In this document: positions 16,390 through 24,974 of the stretch, in pieces | Position numbering within the stretch: position 1 is the stretch's first letter | How the letters are laid out: each line of letters begins with the position of its first letter | Origin: Nitrospira sp. | GTDB lineage: Bacteria; Nitrospirota; Nitrospiria; Nitrospirales; Nitrospiraceae | Direction: 5' to 3' | NCBI GenBank assembly: GCA_035968315.1 | Contig: JAVYIN010000005.1 | Location: forward strand, 434,001-498,000 | Length of the DNA stretch: 64,000 nucleotides | Made by a program: the position numbers and the translations under genes | The notes under the pieces: generated by a model | Database searches by the model: none | What the model saw: only the letters and a program-made list of their open reading frames with translations | Told to the model about the DNA's origin: nothing

Positions 16390-19300
16390 ATGGGATTGAA
16401 CGTCGAGTTACTGGAGCAGAGTTTCAAGTTGGTCGCCCCCAAAGGGGAGGCGCTGGTCAGCCGGTTCTATGAGCGGCTATTTCAGAAATATCCCTCCGTC
16501 AAGCCTTTGTTCAAAGAGACCTCCTTGCCTGAGCAGAAGAAGAAGCTGCTGGCCTCGCTGGTCTTGGTCATGCAAAATCTCCGGCATCCGGACAAGCTGA
16601 CGAACGCCTTGCAGACGCTGGGCGCCCGCCATGTCGGATATGGCGCGCAGCCGGGGCATTATGACGCGGTGGGAGAGAATCTGCTGGCGGTGCTGGGCGA
16701 ATTCGCCGGCCCGGCTTGGACGCCGCAAGTCAAACAAGCCTGGACCGAAGCCTATGGCGCCATCAAGACCATCATGCTGCAAGGAGCTGCCCGCCAGGCC
16801 GGCTCTGGCCGGTCGCACAATCTGGCAGGACCGTCATCTTCCACACCGCGATATCCATCGGACAAGGGGGCGTCTATGTCGAGCTGGTTTGGCAATCTGA
16901 AAACCGTGACGAAGCTGATGCTGGGGTTTGCACTCACCGGGGTGATCATGGCCGGGGTCGGCGTGATCGCGCTCATGAATATGAACCAGCTCAATCTGGG
17001 CGCCCAGTCGATCTATGAAACGAATCTTCAGCCGATCAAGCTGCTGGCGGAAATGCGCGGGCGCACGCACCAAGTGCGCGCCAACGTGATTCAGCACATC
17101 GCGGCGCCGACCTCAGAGGAAAAGGCGGAGATCGAAGCGACGCTCAAGAAGCTCGAAGGCGAAATCGCCGAGCGCTGGCCGAAGTATGAGCCTTTGATGA
17201 CCTCCTCAGTGGAGCGGGAGGTGTATCCGAAGTACCGGGAGGCCTGGGCCGACTATCTCAAGGCGCGCGATGCGCAGACCTTGCCGCTCAGCCGCGAGGG
17301 GAAGGACAAGCAGGCCTATCAGGTCATGAAGACGGAGGTCGCGCCCAAATACAAGCGGGTCGTGGAGCATTTGAGCACCCTCATCGATGACAATGAGAAA
17401 CAGGCGAAGGAGAACTTTGACGCCGGTCAGCAGGCGTATCAAGGCTCACGGAATCTGCTCATCGGCCTCATCGCCACTGGCATTGTCGTGGGCCTTGTTT
17501 TGGGCTGGTGGATCGCGAGATTTCTGTCCCGGAATCTGGCCGACGTGCTGACGGCGGCGCAGGCCTTGGGGAGCGGGGACCTGGCGGCGCGGTCTTCCGT
17601 CGCGACGACCGACGAAGTGGGGGCGCTGGCGACGGCCTTCAACGACATGGGCACCTCGCTGGAGCAGGCCTCGGCCAAACAGCAGGAAATGATGCAGCAG
17701 GCGCAGGCGCAGGCGGCGGAGATCAAAGGCGTGACCAATGCCATCGGCAAAGCGCAAGCCGTCATCGAGTTCAACCTCGACGGGACGGTGATTACCGCCA
17801 ACGACAACTTCCTCAATTGCCTGGGCTATAGCCTCCAGGAGATCCAGGGGCAGCATCACCGGATGTTCTGTGATCCGGCCTATACGAGCACAGGCGAGTA
17901 CGCCGCCTTCTGGCAGAAGCTGAACCGGGGCGAGTTCGATGCGGGCGTGTATCGCCGGATCGGCAAAGGGGGCAAGGAGATCTGGATTCAGGCCTCCTAC
18001 AATCCCATTATGGATGCGAATGGCAAGCCCTATAAGGTTATGAAGTTTGCGACCGACATCACGGCGGACAAGAATCGCAATGCCGAATTCGAGGGGAAGA
18101 TCAATGCCATTAATAAGGCGCAAGCGGCCATCGAGTTCAAGCTGGACGGCACGGTGATGACGGCGAACGACAACTTCCTGAATTGTCTGGGCTATACACT
18201 GCCGGAGATCCAGGGGCAGCACCACCGGATGTTCTGTGATCCGGCCTATACGAGCACAGGCGAGTACGCCGCCTTCTGGCAGAAGCTGAACCGGGGCGAG
18301 TTCGATGCGGGCGTGTATCGCCGGATCGGCAAGGGGGGCAAGGAAATTTGGATTCAGGCCTCCTACAATCCGATCGTGGATGCCAACGGCAAGGTCTACA
18401 AGGTCGTGAAGTTTGCGACGGATATCACGCCGCAGAAGAAGGCGCAGGCCGAAATGGAGCAATTGGTGGCTGAAGCCCAGGCGGTGTTGGGGCGGCTGGC
18501 CAGCAACGATCTGACGGAGGAGATGAATGGGAAGTACCAGGGGGAATTGGAAAAGGTGAAGAGCAGTATCAACGCCGTGGTCCATAACCTGACCCAGACC
18601 ATCATGACCGTGCGCGAGGCGGTGGAAGCCGTGACGGCGGGGTCGGAGCAGATCAGCAAGGGCAGCGAAGACCTCTCGCAACGGACGAGCGAACAGGCTA
18701 GTTCGCTGGAAGAGACCAGCGCGTCCATGGAAGAAATGACGAGCACGGTCAAACAAAATGCGGATAATGCAAAGCAGGCCAATCAACTGGCAAGTGCCGC
18801 CCGCGACACCGCCGACAAGGGCGGGGCGGTGACCACGAAAGCCATTGAGGCCATGGGGGCGATCAACCAGAGCAGCAAGAAGATCGCCGACATCATCACG
18901 GTGATCGATGAAATTGCCTTCCAGACCAATCTCTTGGCCCTGAATGCCGCGGTGGAAGCGGCGCGGGCGGGGGAACATGGGCGCGGGTTTGCCGTGGTGG
19001 CGGCCGAAGTGCGCAACTTGGCGCAACGGTCGGCGACGGCGGCGAAGGAGATCAAGGGGCTCATCAACGAGTCGATCCAGCGGGTGACCGACGGGAGCGA
19101 GCTGGTGGATCAGTCCGGGAAGACGCTGGACGAGATCGTGAGCTCGGTGAAACGGGTGAGCGACATCATCGCGGAGATCACGGCGGCTTCGCAAGAACAG
19201 GCGAGCGGGATCGACCAGGTGAACAAGGCGATCATGCAGATGGACGAGACCACGCAGCAGAACGCGGCCTTGGTGGAAGAGACGACGAGCGCCAGCCAGT

Positions 19301-19539
19301 CCATGAAGGCGCAGGCCCAGGAGCTGATGCGCCAGGTGGCCGCCTTTAAGGTGAATATGAGTGGGCCAGGGGCCAGAGGCGAGGGGCGAGGGGTCGGAGG
19401 AGGGGCGAGGGGCGAGGGGCCAGGGGCTCGGGTGAAGACGGTGGCCAAGAGCCCGGCCGCCCGGCCGGCGCCGAAACCCGCCGGAGTGGCCTCAGGGAAC
19501 GGCCATGCAACCAAAAAGGATGAGTTTGAGGAGTTCTAG
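16390..19539 (+). CDS. Globin-fused transmembrane chemoreceptor (MCP3)
   Basis: A 1049-residue fusion. Residues 1-135 are a flavohemoglobin-type globin with Tyr27 (B10), Phe41 (CD1), Gln49 (E7) and proximal His81 (F8, in GARHVGYG). A Ser/Pro-rich linker (136-162) runs into Met163, where a complete MCP begins (SSWFGNLKTVTKLMLGFAL, as at the start of MCP1). Then come TM1 (about 172-194), a periplasmic helical region, TM2 (355-375), HAMP, two PAS domains (from about 450 and 573), the signalling domain (about 727-990), a repeat-encoded linker and DEFEEF. Standard MCP topology would put the globin in the cytoplasm. An AAGGGGG sequence precedes the internal ATG at 16876, so a globin-free form could also be made. 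Oxygen or NO is the likely ligand (inference). Confidence 0.93.
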   Translation: MGLNVELLEQSFKLVAPKGEALVSRFYERLFQKYPSVKPLFKETSLPEQKKKLLASLVLVMQNLRHPDKLTNALQTLGARHVGYGAQPGHYDAVGENLLAVLGEFAGPAWTPQVKQAWTEAYGAIKTIMLQGAARQAGSGRSHNLAGPSSSTPRYPSDKGASMSSWFGNLKTVTKLMLGFALTGVIMAGVGVIALMNMNQLNLGAQSIYETNLQPIKLLAEMRGRTHQVRANVIQHIAAPTSEEKAEIEATLKKLEGEIAERWPKYEPLMTSSVEREVYPKYREAWADYLKARDAQTLPLSREGKDKQAYQVMKTEVAPKYKRVVEHLSTLIDDNEKQAKENFDAGQQAYQGSRNLLIGLIATGIVVGLVLGWWIARFLSRNLADVLTAAQALGSGDLAARSSVATTDEVGALATAFNDMGTSLEQASAKQQEMMQQAQAQAAEIKGVTNAIGKAQAVIEFNLDGTVITANDNFLNCLGYSLQEIQGQHHRMFCDPAYTSTGEYAAFWQKLNRGEFDAGVYRRIGKGGKEIWIQASYNPIMDANGKPYKVMKFATDITADKNRNAEFEGKINAINKAQAAIEFKLDGTVMTANDNFLNCLGYTLPEIQGQHHRMFCDPAYTSTGEYAAFWQKLNRGEFDAGVYRRIGKGGKEIWIQASYNPIVDANGKVYKVVKFATDITPQKKAQAEMEQLVAEAQAVLGRLASNDLTEEMNGKYQGELEKVKSSINAVVHNLTQTIMTVREAVEAVTAGSEQISKGSEDLSQRTSEQASSLEETSASMEEMTSTVKQNADNAKQANQLASAARDTADKGGAVTTKAIEAMGAINQSSKKIADIITVIDEIAFQTNLLALNAAVEAARAGEHGRGFAVVAAEVRNLAQRSATAAKEIKGLINESIQRVTDGSELVDQSGKTLDEIVSSVKRVSDIIAEITAASQEQASGIDQVNKAIMQMDETTQQNAALVEETTSASQSMKAQAQELMRQVAAFKVNMSGPGARGEGRGVGGGARGEGPGARVKTVAKSPAARPAPKPAGVASGNGHATKKDEFEEF
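16861..16878 (+). promoter_or_regulatory. Putative internal ribosome-binding site and start codon at the globin-MCP junction (MCP3)
   Basis: GACAAGGGGGCGTCTATG lies in-frame inside the fusion. The AAGGGGG is 5 nt from the ATG at 16876, whose downstream sequence matches the true N-terminus of MCP1. It looks like the retained start of a once separate mcp gene. Confidence 0.55.
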
Positions 19540-19545
19540 AAGAAT

Positions 19546-19675
19546 GTGATGAGTGATCGGTGATGGGTGATGAGTGTCGGAAGGGATTGTGTTCTTCCCT
19601 TCACCGATCATTCATCACCCTTCATCCATCACGTCCCCTGTTCCCCTTCGCCTCGCGCCCCGCACCTGTCTGCAA
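19546..19675. repeat. Composite TGATGAG and C-rich heptamer hairpin downstream of mcp3
   Basis: TGTGATGAGTGATCGGTGATGGGTGATGAGTG pairs with CACCGATCATTCATCACCCTTCATCCATCAC across a GGAAGGGA...TCCCTT centre. A C-rich right arm of the other family (CCCTTCGCCTCGCGCCCCGCACC) follows without its G-rich partner. It fills half of the 295-bp gap; the rest (19676-19834) is AT-richer and carries no promoter I can support. Confidence 0.7.
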
Positions 19676-19834
19676 CCGTCCCACGAGCCCGGCTCTAACC
19701 TGATCGCATCTCTGCGCCCCACATTTATGTGTGGTATTTCTCAATTCCTATTCCTATCCATCAGCATTCGTGGTAGTAAAGAATGGTATTCTGTCGCGCT
19801 GGGGAATATCGATGCGCAGGTGTAGGGATGATCG

Positions 19835-20452
19835 ATGAAACTCTACAAGCCGGATCCCAATCCAGAGGCTGAGGCGAGCAGACGCCGTGATCTCATTGGT
19901 TTCCTCGAGCAACCCTCCTATCGGGACGTGCGCGTGTGTCCGTCGTGCACGGTGCCGTGCCCCTGTTCTCATTCACCGGTCTGTACCTGTGCCTGTGGGC
20001 CTGATTGTATCTCTGCCTCGGTGGAGATGTCCTCAGACGGTATGCGGTATCCCATCGAACCGAAGATTGCCCCGCTCGTCTTCTCGTTCATGTCGCTGCG
20101 AGTCTGTCCGCCCGTCTGGTCCTGTGAGGGCCACATGTCTCCTGATGGGACGTTGCGGCGGCTGCCGCAAGTCTGGTTCTATACTCGTTCGCTGGTGTTT
20201 GCACGGTTGATCGGCGATTTGCTGGCGTACTGGCATTTCAAGAAACAGATTGCGAACCCCTGGCATATCTGTGTGTCCTATTCCGAGAGCGAATCGGACA
20301 CCGGGTTTAGTCTGGAGCCGGATGTGAAGATGATCGATCGTCTCGTGCTCGAATCGTTGCAGCAGGACGTGGCGGTGCTGTCGGCCCTGCTCGTGTCGGA
20401 CGCGCGTGCCTTTGCCCAAGACTATCTTGACCGGTATTCCTCGACGGGATGA
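19835..20452 (+). CDS. Cys-rich protein of unknown function
   Basis: A 205-residue protein I do not recognise. Its main feature is a cluster of eight Cys within 24 residues (C35, C38, C42, C44, C50, C52, C54, C58), beginning C-P-S-C and ending C-G-P-D-C, followed by another C-P-P-V-W-S-C-E-G-H (C91, C97, H100). This is compatible with a metal or Fe-S site. The C-terminal 100 residues are a mixed alpha/beta region without Cys clusters, apart from W-H-I-C-V-S-Y. There is no signal peptide or membrane segment. It stands between two receptor cassettes and upstream of a histidine kinase. ATG 19835 follows TAGGGATG, a weak ribosome-binding site. Confidence 0.65.
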   Translation: MKLYKPDPNPEAEASRRRDLIGFLEQPSYRDVRVCPSCTVPCPCSHSPVCTCACGPDCISASVEMSSDGMRYPIEPKIAPLVFSFMSLRVCPPVWSCEGHMSPDGTLRRLPQVWFYTRSLVFARLIGDLLAYWHFKKQIANPWHICVSYSESESDTGFSLEPDVKMIDRLVLESLQQDVAVLSALLVSDARAFAQDYLDRYSSTG

Positions 20453-20455
20453 ACA

Positions 20456-20600
20456 GCGTGAGTTGTGAAGTGTGACCGGTGCAGGGAAGACCGGCGTCCC
20501 TTCCGGCCCTCATCAGGCTTCGCCCATCACCATTCCCTTCCCCCTCGCCCCTTGCCTCGTGCCAAACTTCTGGCCCATGCCCGATCACTTCCCCATGCGT
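20456..20600. repeat. Mixed heptamer repeat region upstream of the histidine kinase gene
   Basis: GTGAGTTGTGAAGTGTGACCGGTG, then a GGGAAGACCGGCGTCCCTTCC centre, then CATCACCATTCCC and CCCCTCGCCCCTTGCCTCGTGCC. Elements of the TGATGAG and GGCGAGG families are joined. It occupies the first half of the 300-bp gap before 20753. Confidence 0.6.
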
Positions 20601-20651
20601 CAGAGTATTGACGGGCTCGTCTAGGTTCTGTCTCTGAGACCGCCGTTAGAC

Positions 20652-20666
20652 CGGCAAATTTTGCCG
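20652..20666. promoter_or_regulatory. Perfect inverted repeat upstream of the histidine kinase gene
   Basis: CGGCAAA-T-TTTGCCG, 7-bp arms around one base, about 90 bp upstream of the kinase start. It could be an operator for a dimeric regulator. No second copy was seen in the window. Confidence 0.4.
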
Positions 20667-20752
20667 ATGGTGCCTCAAAAGCCACAAAATCCTCTGCTCA
20701 GGCCGCTATTCCCAGACTCTCCCTCGGCAGGCCATTTGCAAGATTGAGGGGC

Positions 20753-23700
20753 ATGGCTAACTTTGCCCTCGGGTCCTTGTGGCAAACTATCAGGAGACCG
20801 GTTCATCAACCTGCCGTGATGGCCTGGCTCTGTCTTGTCGGCGGCATCTTCTCAGCCGACCTGCTGCTGCCCCTCGGCTATGCCGTGCCAATGCTCTATG
20901 TGCTGCCGCTCCTCCTCACCTGGTTCCTGCCCGCGCGTGGGGTCCGTTATTGGGCGGCAGGCGGTCTGATCGGCTTGACGATACTGGGCGTTCTGTGTTC
21001 CTCCGGACCTCTGTTCCCGGCGGTCCTGTTCAACCGGGCAGTGGCGTCGATCCTGCTCTTGAGCATTGCCGCCGGTTTGGAACAGGCTCGGCGGCTCGCA
21101 GCGAAGACCGCGGCGGCGGTGCAGCAGTCGGAGCAGGCCATCGCCCGCATCGCCCGGTTGAAGCACTTGTCGGCCTGGAGCCTGACGCTTTCTGGAGATC
21201 CCAACCATATCTTTGACGAAGCCTCGCGCGTGCTGGGCCAGATGTTCGACGTGCGCATCGTCTGTCTCTCTGAGATCGTGGGAGAGGAGCTGTTGTTCAA
21301 GTCCCTCTATATGAACGGCCAGGTGACGCGGAATGCCGGCCGCTGTCCGCTCGCCATCACCCCCTGCGCAACCGTGAAAACGGCCAAGGATCTGCGCGTG
21401 TTCGACCGGGTCATGGAGCGGTTTCCGGAGGCCGCGTTTCTCCGGGCCCACCAGGCCATGGCCTACTGCGGCGTGCCGTCGCTGGACAGCCGGGGGGAGG
21501 TGGTGGCGGTGACCTGCCTGCTGGACGACAAACCGCGCGACTTCACCGAGGAAGAGCAGGAATTGTTGCGGATCTTTGCCCAGCGGATCGCCACGGAAAT
21601 CGAACGGGCGCGGCAGGCCGCCGCCCAATCGGCGGCGGAGGCCGCGTTGAGGGAATCGGAAGAACGCTGGCAGTACGCTTTCGAGGGCAGCGGCGACGGG
21701 GTGTGGGATTGGAATGCCCAGACCAACCAGGTGTATTTTTCCACACGCTGGAAGACCATGCTTGGGTATGAGCCACACGAGATCGGGGATACCTTTGGCG
21801 AGTGGGATTGCCGTGTTCATCCGGAGGACAAAGCGGCTGCCTACGAGGAGATCCGGAAACATTTCGATGGAGAGCCGGATCTGTATGTGAGCGAACACCG
21901 CCTCTTGTGCAAGGATGGCTCGTATAAATGGATTCTCGCTCGTGGGAAGGTGGTGACTCGGGATGCTCATGGCAAGCCTCTGCGCGTAGTCGGCACCCAT
22001 ACCGATCTGACGGAGCGCAAGCGGGCGGAGGAGCGGCTGCGAGAGTCGGAGGCGTTCTTGGCCTCGGTCTTGGATAATCTGCCGAACATGGTCTTTGTGA
22101 AAGAGGCCGAGGGGCTGCGGTTCGTGCGGTTGAACAAGGCCGGTGAAGCGCTGCTCGGCTATTCGCACGACGAACTGCTGGGCAAGAATGATTATGACTT
22201 TTTCCCGGCCAAGGATGCCGAGACATTTACGGCGGCGGATCGGCGGGTGCTGGCCGGAGGACGCTTGCTGGATATTCCGGAAGAGGGTATCCAGACGAAG
22301 CACAACGGGATACGGTATCTGCACACCAAAAAGATTCCATTAACCGATTCCAACGGCACGCCTCGGTATCTGCTGGGGATCTCGGAAGACATCACTGAGC
22401 GCAAGCAGAGTGAGGAACGGCTGCGGCAATCGGAAGCCTTTATCGCGTCGGTGTTGAATCATTTGCCCAGCGTGGTGTTCGTAAAGGAGGCGCGGGAGCT
22501 GCGGCATGTGCGGTTCAACCGGGCCTGCGAAGAGCTGCTGGGCGTCTCGGCGCAGGACATCCTGGGTAAAAACAATTTCGACCTTTTTCCCAAAGAGCAG
22601 GCCGACCTGTTCACGGCGAAAGACCGCGAGGTGCTGGCGAGCGGCCACCTGGTCGATATTCCCGAAGAGCGGATCGATACGCCCCATGGTGTCCGGTATT
22701 TGCATACAAGAAAAATTCCCATGTTCGGCGCCACTGGCGAGCCGGCCTATCTGGTGGGCATCTCGGAAGACATTACCGAGCGCAAGCGGATGGAACAGGC
22801 CTTGCGGGAATCGCATGCGGAATTGGAACGGCGGGTGTTCGAGCGGACCATGGATCTGGCCGAATCCAACCATGCGCTGCGCGTTGAAATCGACGAGCGC
22901 CAGCGGATGGAGGCGCAATTGCGCGAGAGTGAGGGGCGGCTGAATCAGGCCCAGGCGCTCGCGCATCTCGGCAGTTGGGAGCTGGATGTGGAGGCCGGCC
23001 GGTTGACCTGGTCGGATGAGACCTTCCGTATTTTTGGCATCGAACCGGGCGAAGGCGTAGCGACCTACGAATCCTTCCTGGCCTGCGTGCATCCCGACGA
23101 CCGCGCGGCCGTGGATGCCGCCTATGCGGGTTCGATCCGGGATGGGCTCGATTCGTATGAGATCGAGCATCGCATTGTCGCGCAGGGCACAGGCGACATC
23201 CGTATCGTCCATGAGAAGTGCGTGCATATCCGCAACGCAGCCGGGGCGGTCGTGAGATCGCTCGGTATGGTGCACGACGTGACCGGCCGCAAACAGTTGG
23301 AAGCCATGCGCCAGGCCCACGCCGTCATGGACCGGGTCATGCAAGAACGCGAAGCCCTCATGCGCAATTTGCACGACGGTGTGCTGCAATCGCTGTATGC
23401 CCTCCGGCTGGGCCTGGAACACAGCCGCCGCCTGCTGGCTTCGCAATCCGGCAACGCCCAGAAGAGCCTGGACGTGCAGATCGAAGACCTGGCGCTGATG
23501 ATCGCCGAAGTGCGCCGGTTCATGGGCGGCCAGGATCCGGTATGGGCGCAGGCCGAGACCATCCGCAGCGGTCTCTCGACTCTTATAGACACGTACCGGG
23601 GGGTGTCTTCGGTGGAATGGCTGCTGGAGCTGCCTGAGCGGGACGAGGAGTTGGCGGACTTGCCGCCGGACGAGATCAGGCATCTGCTGTACATCGTGCG

Positions 23701-23968
23701 GGAGGCGATGAGCAATGTCGTCCGCCATGCTTCCGCGACCCGCTGCCGGATCGCGCTGGTTCCCGCCGGCGACCGCTGGCAGATGACGATTGAAGACGAC
23801 GGCTGTGGATTCAACCCGGCCGACTCCAGGAAGCAGGGCCTGGGGATGGGCAATATGGAGGCCCGCGCCAGGCAGATTGGCGCCGCGATAGCCATAACGA
23901 CGGCGCCGGGAACCGGCACACGTATTGTGATCACCCTGATAAGGAGAGCCACGCATGTCTCGATCTGA
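20753..23968 (+). CDS. Membrane-anchored multi-PAS sensor histidine kinase, NarL-type (HisKA_3)
   Basis: A 1071-residue kinase. An N-terminal block of hydrophobic helices (about 20-120) anchors it. A GAF-like domain (126-282), four PAS domains (about 302, 430, 553 and 726 onward) and a coiled coil before the fourth PAS follow. The kinase core is of the HisKA_3 type: H874 in RNLHDGVLQSLYALRLGLE, then a HATPase_c domain with EAMSNVVRHA (N box) and DDGCGFNP (G box). PAS2 and PAS3 resemble each other (NLP...VFVKEA...LRFVRLNKA). The start is uncertain; ATG 20753 has GAGGGG very close by. Its response regulator overlaps the 3' end by 14 bp, so the two form one two-component system. Signal unknown. 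Confidence 0.9.
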   Translation: MANFALGSLWQTIRRPVHQPAVMAWLCLVGGIFSADLLLPLGYAVPMLYVLPLLLTWFLPARGVRYWAAGGLIGLTILGVLCSSGPLFPAVLFNRAVASILLLSIAAGLEQARRLAAKTAAAVQQSEQAIARIARLKHLSAWSLTLSGDPNHIFDEASRVLGQMFDVRIVCLSEIVGEELLFKSLYMNGQVTRNAGRCPLAITPCATVKTAKDLRVFDRVMERFPEAAFLRAHQAMAYCGVPSLDSRGEVVAVTCLLDDKPRDFTEEEQELLRIFAQRIATEIERARQAAAQSAAEAALRESEERWQYAFEGSGDGVWDWNAQTNQVYFSTRWKTMLGYEPHEIGDTFGEWDCRVHPEDKAAAYEEIRKHFDGEPDLYVSEHRLLCKDGSYKWILARGKVVTRDAHGKPLRVVGTHTDLTERKRAEERLRESEAFLASVLDNLPNMVFVKEAEGLRFVRLNKAGEALLGYSHDELLGKNDYDFFPAKDAETFTAADRRVLAGGRLLDIPEEGIQTKHNGIRYLHTKKIPLTDSNGTPRYLLGISEDITERKQSEERLRQSEAFIASVLNHLPSVVFVKEARELRHVRFNRACEELLGVSAQDILGKNNFDLFPKEQADLFTAKDREVLASGHLVDIPEERIDTPHGVRYLHTRKIPMFGATGEPAYLVGISEDITERKRMEQALRESHAELERRVFERTMDLAESNHALRVEIDERQRMEAQLRESEGRLNQAQALAHLGSWELDVEAGRLTWSDETFRIFGIEPGEGVATYESFLACVHPDDRAAVDAAYAGSIRDGLDSYEIEHRIVAQGTGDIRIVHEKCVHIRNAAGAVVRSLGMVHDVTGRKQLEAMRQAHAVMDRVMQEREALMRNLHDGVLQSLYALRLGLEHSRRLLASQSGNAQKSLDVQIEDLALMIAEVRRFMGGQDPVWAQAETIRSGLSTLIDTYRGVSSVEWLLELPERDEELADLPPDEIRHLLYIVREAMSNVVRHASATRCRIALVPAGDRWQMTIEDDGCGFNPADSRKQGLGMGNMEARARQIGAAIAITTAPGTGTRIVITLIRRATHVSI

Positions 23969-24650
23969 AGGCACCCCGATTCGGCTGCTGCTGGTGGACG
24001 ATCATCAACTGCTTCGCCTTGGGTTGCGGACGTTATTCGAGGAGCAGCCCTCGGTTATTTCTGTGGTCGGCGAAGCCGGCACGCTGGCCGAAGGACTCGC
24101 GCTCAGCCAGCAGTTGCAGCCTGATGTTGTCCTGCTCGATCTCCGGCTGCCGGACGGCCATGGAGTCGAAGGGTGCCGCGAGATTCGGGCTGCCTGCCCC
24201 GGCACCCGGGTGCTGTTCCTCACGTCCTACGTGGACGACGAGGCGGTGTTCGCGACCGTCATGGCGGGCGCGCAAGGGTATTTGTTGAAGGAAGTCAGCA
24301 GCGCCACGCTCGTGCAATCCGTCGTGCATGTTGCCGGCGGAGGGTCCTGCCTCGATCCGATGCTGGCGGAGCGGGCGAGGGCGCGCATCAATGCGCTGTC
24401 CAGTCCTGCCGAGGCCCCGCCGGGCCTCTCTCAACAGGAGCAGCGCGTTCTCGCGCTGGTTGCGCAGGGGCTCACGAACAAGGAAATCGCCGTGGCGATG
24501 ACGCTGAGCGATAAGACCGTGCGGAACTATTTAACCAACGTGTTCAGCAAATTGAATGTGTCGCGCCGCTCCGAAGCGGTGGCCTTGTATTTGAGCCGCT
24601 ATACGACTCAGTCCGCCCCCCGTTCCCTGTCCGCCGACCCTCTCCTCTGA
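23955..24650 (+). CDS. NarL/FixJ-family response regulator, partner of the kinase at 20753
   Basis: A 231-residue regulator. The receiver has LLLVDDHQLLRLGL and phospho-acceptor D62 in VLLDLRLPDGHG. The C-terminal LuxR-type HTH (about 150-215) shows LSQQEQRVLALVAQGLTNKEIA and DKTVRNYLTNVFSKL, which should bind DNA upon phosphorylation. ATG 23955 has an AAGGAG ribosome-binding site located inside the kinase gene, so translation is coupled. It closely resembles the regulator at 38634, whose kinase is also a multi-PAS NarL-type enzyme; the two systems are probably paralogous. Target genes are unknown. Confidence 0.93.
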   Translation: MSRSEGTPIRLLLVDDHQLLRLGLRTLFEEQPSVISVVGEAGTLAEGLALSQQLQPDVVLLDLRLPDGHGVEGCREIRAACPGTRVLFLTSYVDDEAVFATVMAGAQGYLLKEVSSATLVQSVVHVAGGGSCLDPMLAERARARINALSSPAEAPPGLSQQEQRVLALVAQGLTNKEIAVAMTLSDKTVRNYLTNVFSKLNVSRRSEAVALYLSRYTTQSAPRSLSADPLL

Positions 24651-24682
24651 GCACGTCCCTAGCGATAGGGACAAAACACGTC

Positions 24683-24711
24683 TTTAGTTTGCCCCGGCCT
24701 CTCACCGATAC
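24683..24711 (+). promoter_or_regulatory. Weak sigma-28-like promoter upstream of cheW4
   Basis: TTTAGTTT, a 13-bp spacer, then ACCGATAC. The -10 element is like the others, but the -35 and spacing fit less well than for the other cassettes. TCCCTAGCGATAGGGA lies just upstream. Confidence 0.4.
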
Positions 24712-24794
24712 AGCCTTCGGCAGGGCATGCTCTTGTGTGGATTCCACGCATGCTGGGCCAAAGACTTCGAGTGTGAAAATGTTTTTGAAAAGGA

Positions 24795-24960
24795 TGAGGG
24801 CAAGGGGCGGCATGAGAAGAGGCTCGAGGCGGAATGCGGAGAGGTGAGAGCAAGGGGCTAGGGAGCGGAAAGGGTGGTATTCCACCTCTTGTCCCTAGCC
24901 TCTAGCCCCGCGCCCGTTTCTGACCTCACCTCGGGCCTTTCCCCATCACCCATCACTTCA
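24795..24960. repeat. Heptamer hairpin element upstream of cheW4
   Basis: GATGAGGGCAAGGGGCGG...GGTGAGAGCAAGGGGCTAGGG forms the G-rich arm, GGTGGTATTCCACC the centre, and CTTGTCCCTAGCCTCTAGCCCCGCGCCCG the C-rich arm. CCCCATCACCCATCACTTCATG then leads into the cheW4 ribosome-binding site. With the weak promoter it accounts for the 324-bp gap. Confidence 0.7.
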
Positions 24961-24974
24961 TGAAGGAGGCCTCC

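Noticed and set aside
19777-19815. Sigma-28 promoter for the Cys-rich protein gene (TAAAGAAT present)
   Set aside because: No CCGATA-type -10 element lies at 15-16 bp spacing; the nearest TATCGATG is too far downstream.
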